DNA of 7,755 nt from Acidobacteriota bacterium (GTDB lineage: Bacteria; Acidobacteriota; Blastocatellia; Pyrinomonadales; Pyrinomonadaceae): the NCBI GenBank assembly GCA_963169175.1, contig CAUJFK010000097.1, positions 1 to 7,755 of the forward strand, written 5' to 3'. Below the pieces are notes generated by a model. It had not been told where the DNA came from, searched no databases, and saw nothing but the letters and a program-made list of their open reading frames with translations. The position numbers and the translations under genes are program-made. How positions within the stretch are numbered: position 1 is the stretch's first letter; each line of letters starts with the position of its first letter. Of the stretch, positions 7,237 to 7,755 are shown piece by piece.

Positions 7237-7311
7237 GCCGGGTTCGTCTATCGGTTAGGACGCGAGATGCTCATTCTCGAAAGACGGGTTCGATTCCCGT
7301 ACCTGGTACCA
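7237..7311 (+). tRNA. tRNA-Glu (anticodon CTC), CCA encoded, G at position 33
   Basis: A full cloverleaf folds by hand. Acceptor: GCCGGGT (7237-7243) with ACCTGGT (7301-7307), including G1-U72 and G4-U69 wobbles. D arm: GTCT/GGAC with loop ATCGGTTA. Anticodon stem: CGAGA (7263-7267) with TCTCG (7275-7279). Variable region: 4 nt, AAAG. T arm: ACGGG/CCCGT with loop TTCGATT. Discriminator A7308 is followed by encoded CCA (7309-7311). The anticodon is CTC (7270-7272), reading GAG. U11-A24, U13-G22, A46 and absence of base 47 are tRNA-Glu identity features described in E. coli and support the assignment. The anticodon loop is TGCTCAT: base 33 (7269) is G rather than the near-universal U. The other arms look sound, so I call it a gene, but a degenerate copy or sequence error is possible. 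It sits alone, one base from the stop of the convergent aminotransferase gene. Confidence 0.88.
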
Positions 7312-7312
7312 C

Positions 7313-7755
7313 TCACCCTTCAACAAGTACCTTTTTTGGCTTTTGGCCTTCACGAAGGCGGCCCAGGAAATTTGCTATTCGTCCAATGGCCTCGTGCAGA
7401 TCGTCCACATTCGGCAAAAAAACGAGCCTGAAATGGTCATGCGCAGGCCAGTTGAATCCGGTGCCTTGAACGATAAGGACCTTTTCCTCTCGCAACAGGC
7501 CGCAGGCGAATTGTTGATCGTTCTCGATCTGGTAAACCGCCGGATCAAGCCGCGGGAACATATACAGAGCAGCTTTCGGTTTGACCACAGAAACGCCAGG
7601 TATCTGGTTCAGCAGGTCATAGGCGCGGTCACGCTGACGGCAAAGCCGTCCGCCGGGAGCGACAAGATCGCTTATGCTCTGATGTCCGCCAAGCGCCGTC
7701 TGTATTGCAAGCTGCCCTGGCGTGTTCGCACACAAACGCATCGAGGCAAGCATGT
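7313..7755 (-). CDS. alaA: Alanine aminotransferase, AlaA type (N-terminal part outside window)
   Basis: Only the last 146 complete codons are visible; the frame runs off the right edge, and the ATG at 7753 is most likely an internal Met. The segment MLASMRLCANTPGQLAIQTALGG, followed by PGGRL and PGVSVVKPKAALYMFP, then KVLIVQGTGFNWP and DHFRLVFLP, closely follows my recollection of E. coli AlaA (YfbQ), a fold-type I PLP-dependent glutamate-pyruvate aminotransferase of about 405 residues. The Arg in DHFR (109 from that Met) corresponds to the residue that binds the substrate carboxylate in this class. The PLP-binding lysine would lie upstream, outside the window. The reaction is pyruvate plus glutamate to alanine plus 2-oxoglutarate, in the cytoplasm. 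The C-terminus has a short Lys-rich extension (GQKPKKVLVEG). The stop (7315-7313) is one base from the convergent tRNA-Glu, leaving no room for a separate terminator. Confidence 0.9.
   Translation of the reverse strand, partial: MLASMRLCANTPGQLAIQTALGGHQSISDLVAPGGRLCRQRDRAYDLLNQIPGVSVVKPKAALYMFPRLDPAVYQIENDQQFACGLLREEKVLIVQGTGFNWPAHDHFRLVFLPNVDDLHEAIGRIANFLGRLREGQKPKKVLVEG

Noticed and set aside
7305..7335. GGTAC...GTACC followed by TTTTTT as a terminator after the tRNA
   Set aside because: The left arm is the 3' end of the tRNA acceptor stem itself, the stem is only 5 bp with a long loop, and the T-run is coding sequence of the minus-strand aminotransferase.
1..7755. Mobile elements, CRISPR arrays, prophage or defence systems
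   Set aside because: I saw no direct-repeat arrays, terminal inverted repeats, transposase or integrase motifs or known defence domains. The tRNA has no integrase or duplicated 3' end nearby that would suggest an attachment site.

Overview
This window looks like ordinary chromosome from an Acidobacteriota bacterium, probably class Blastocatellia (Pyrinomonadaceae-like). The main reason is the secreted von Willebrand factor A protein at 4793-5788, whose N-terminal, MIDAS and C-terminal patterns match the 'VWFA-related acidobacterial' family. Moderate-to-high GC, an outer-membrane BamA/TamA-type protein (so a diderm) and weak or absent Shine-Dalgarno sequences fit this. The taxonomy is an inference from protein style; no search was run.

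Layout: (1) the 3' part of a BamA/TamA-family outer-membrane protein (+, runs in from the left edge, ends 2030). (2) A large membrane-bound cyclic-di-GMP protein on the minus strand, with HD-GYP, GAF and GGDEF domains (2037-4586), converging on gene 1 with 6 bp between stops. (3) A divergent intergenic region with two tandem hairpins, then the secreted VWA protein (+). (4) A 72-aa LysW-like zinc ribbon with an Asp-rich tail (-, 5829-6047). (5) A PfkB-family sugar/nucleoside kinase (+, 6213-7169). (6) A tRNA-Glu(CTC) gene with encoded CCA (+, 7237-7311). (7) The C-terminal part of an AlaA-type alanine aminotransferase (-, runs off the right edge), whose stop codon lies one base beyond the tRNA.

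The protein genes alternate strand one by one, so there is no visible operon and neighbourhood gives little functional information. Themes are envelope biogenesis (1), c-di-GMP signalling (2), secreted adhesion or protein interaction (3) and housekeeping metabolism and translation (5-7). I see no CRISPR array, insertion sequence, prophage, toxin-antitoxin or defence locus, and no strong case for a new multi-gene system.

The items most worth a second look are the tRNA-Glu, which has G instead of the near-universal U at position 33; the LysW-like protein, which has lost the terminal EDWGE carrier motif and gained a poly-acidic tail; the single polypeptide that keeps the motifs for both making and breaking c-di-GMP; and hairpins or palindromes in three intergenic regions. 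No gene-free stretch exceeds about 210 bp.
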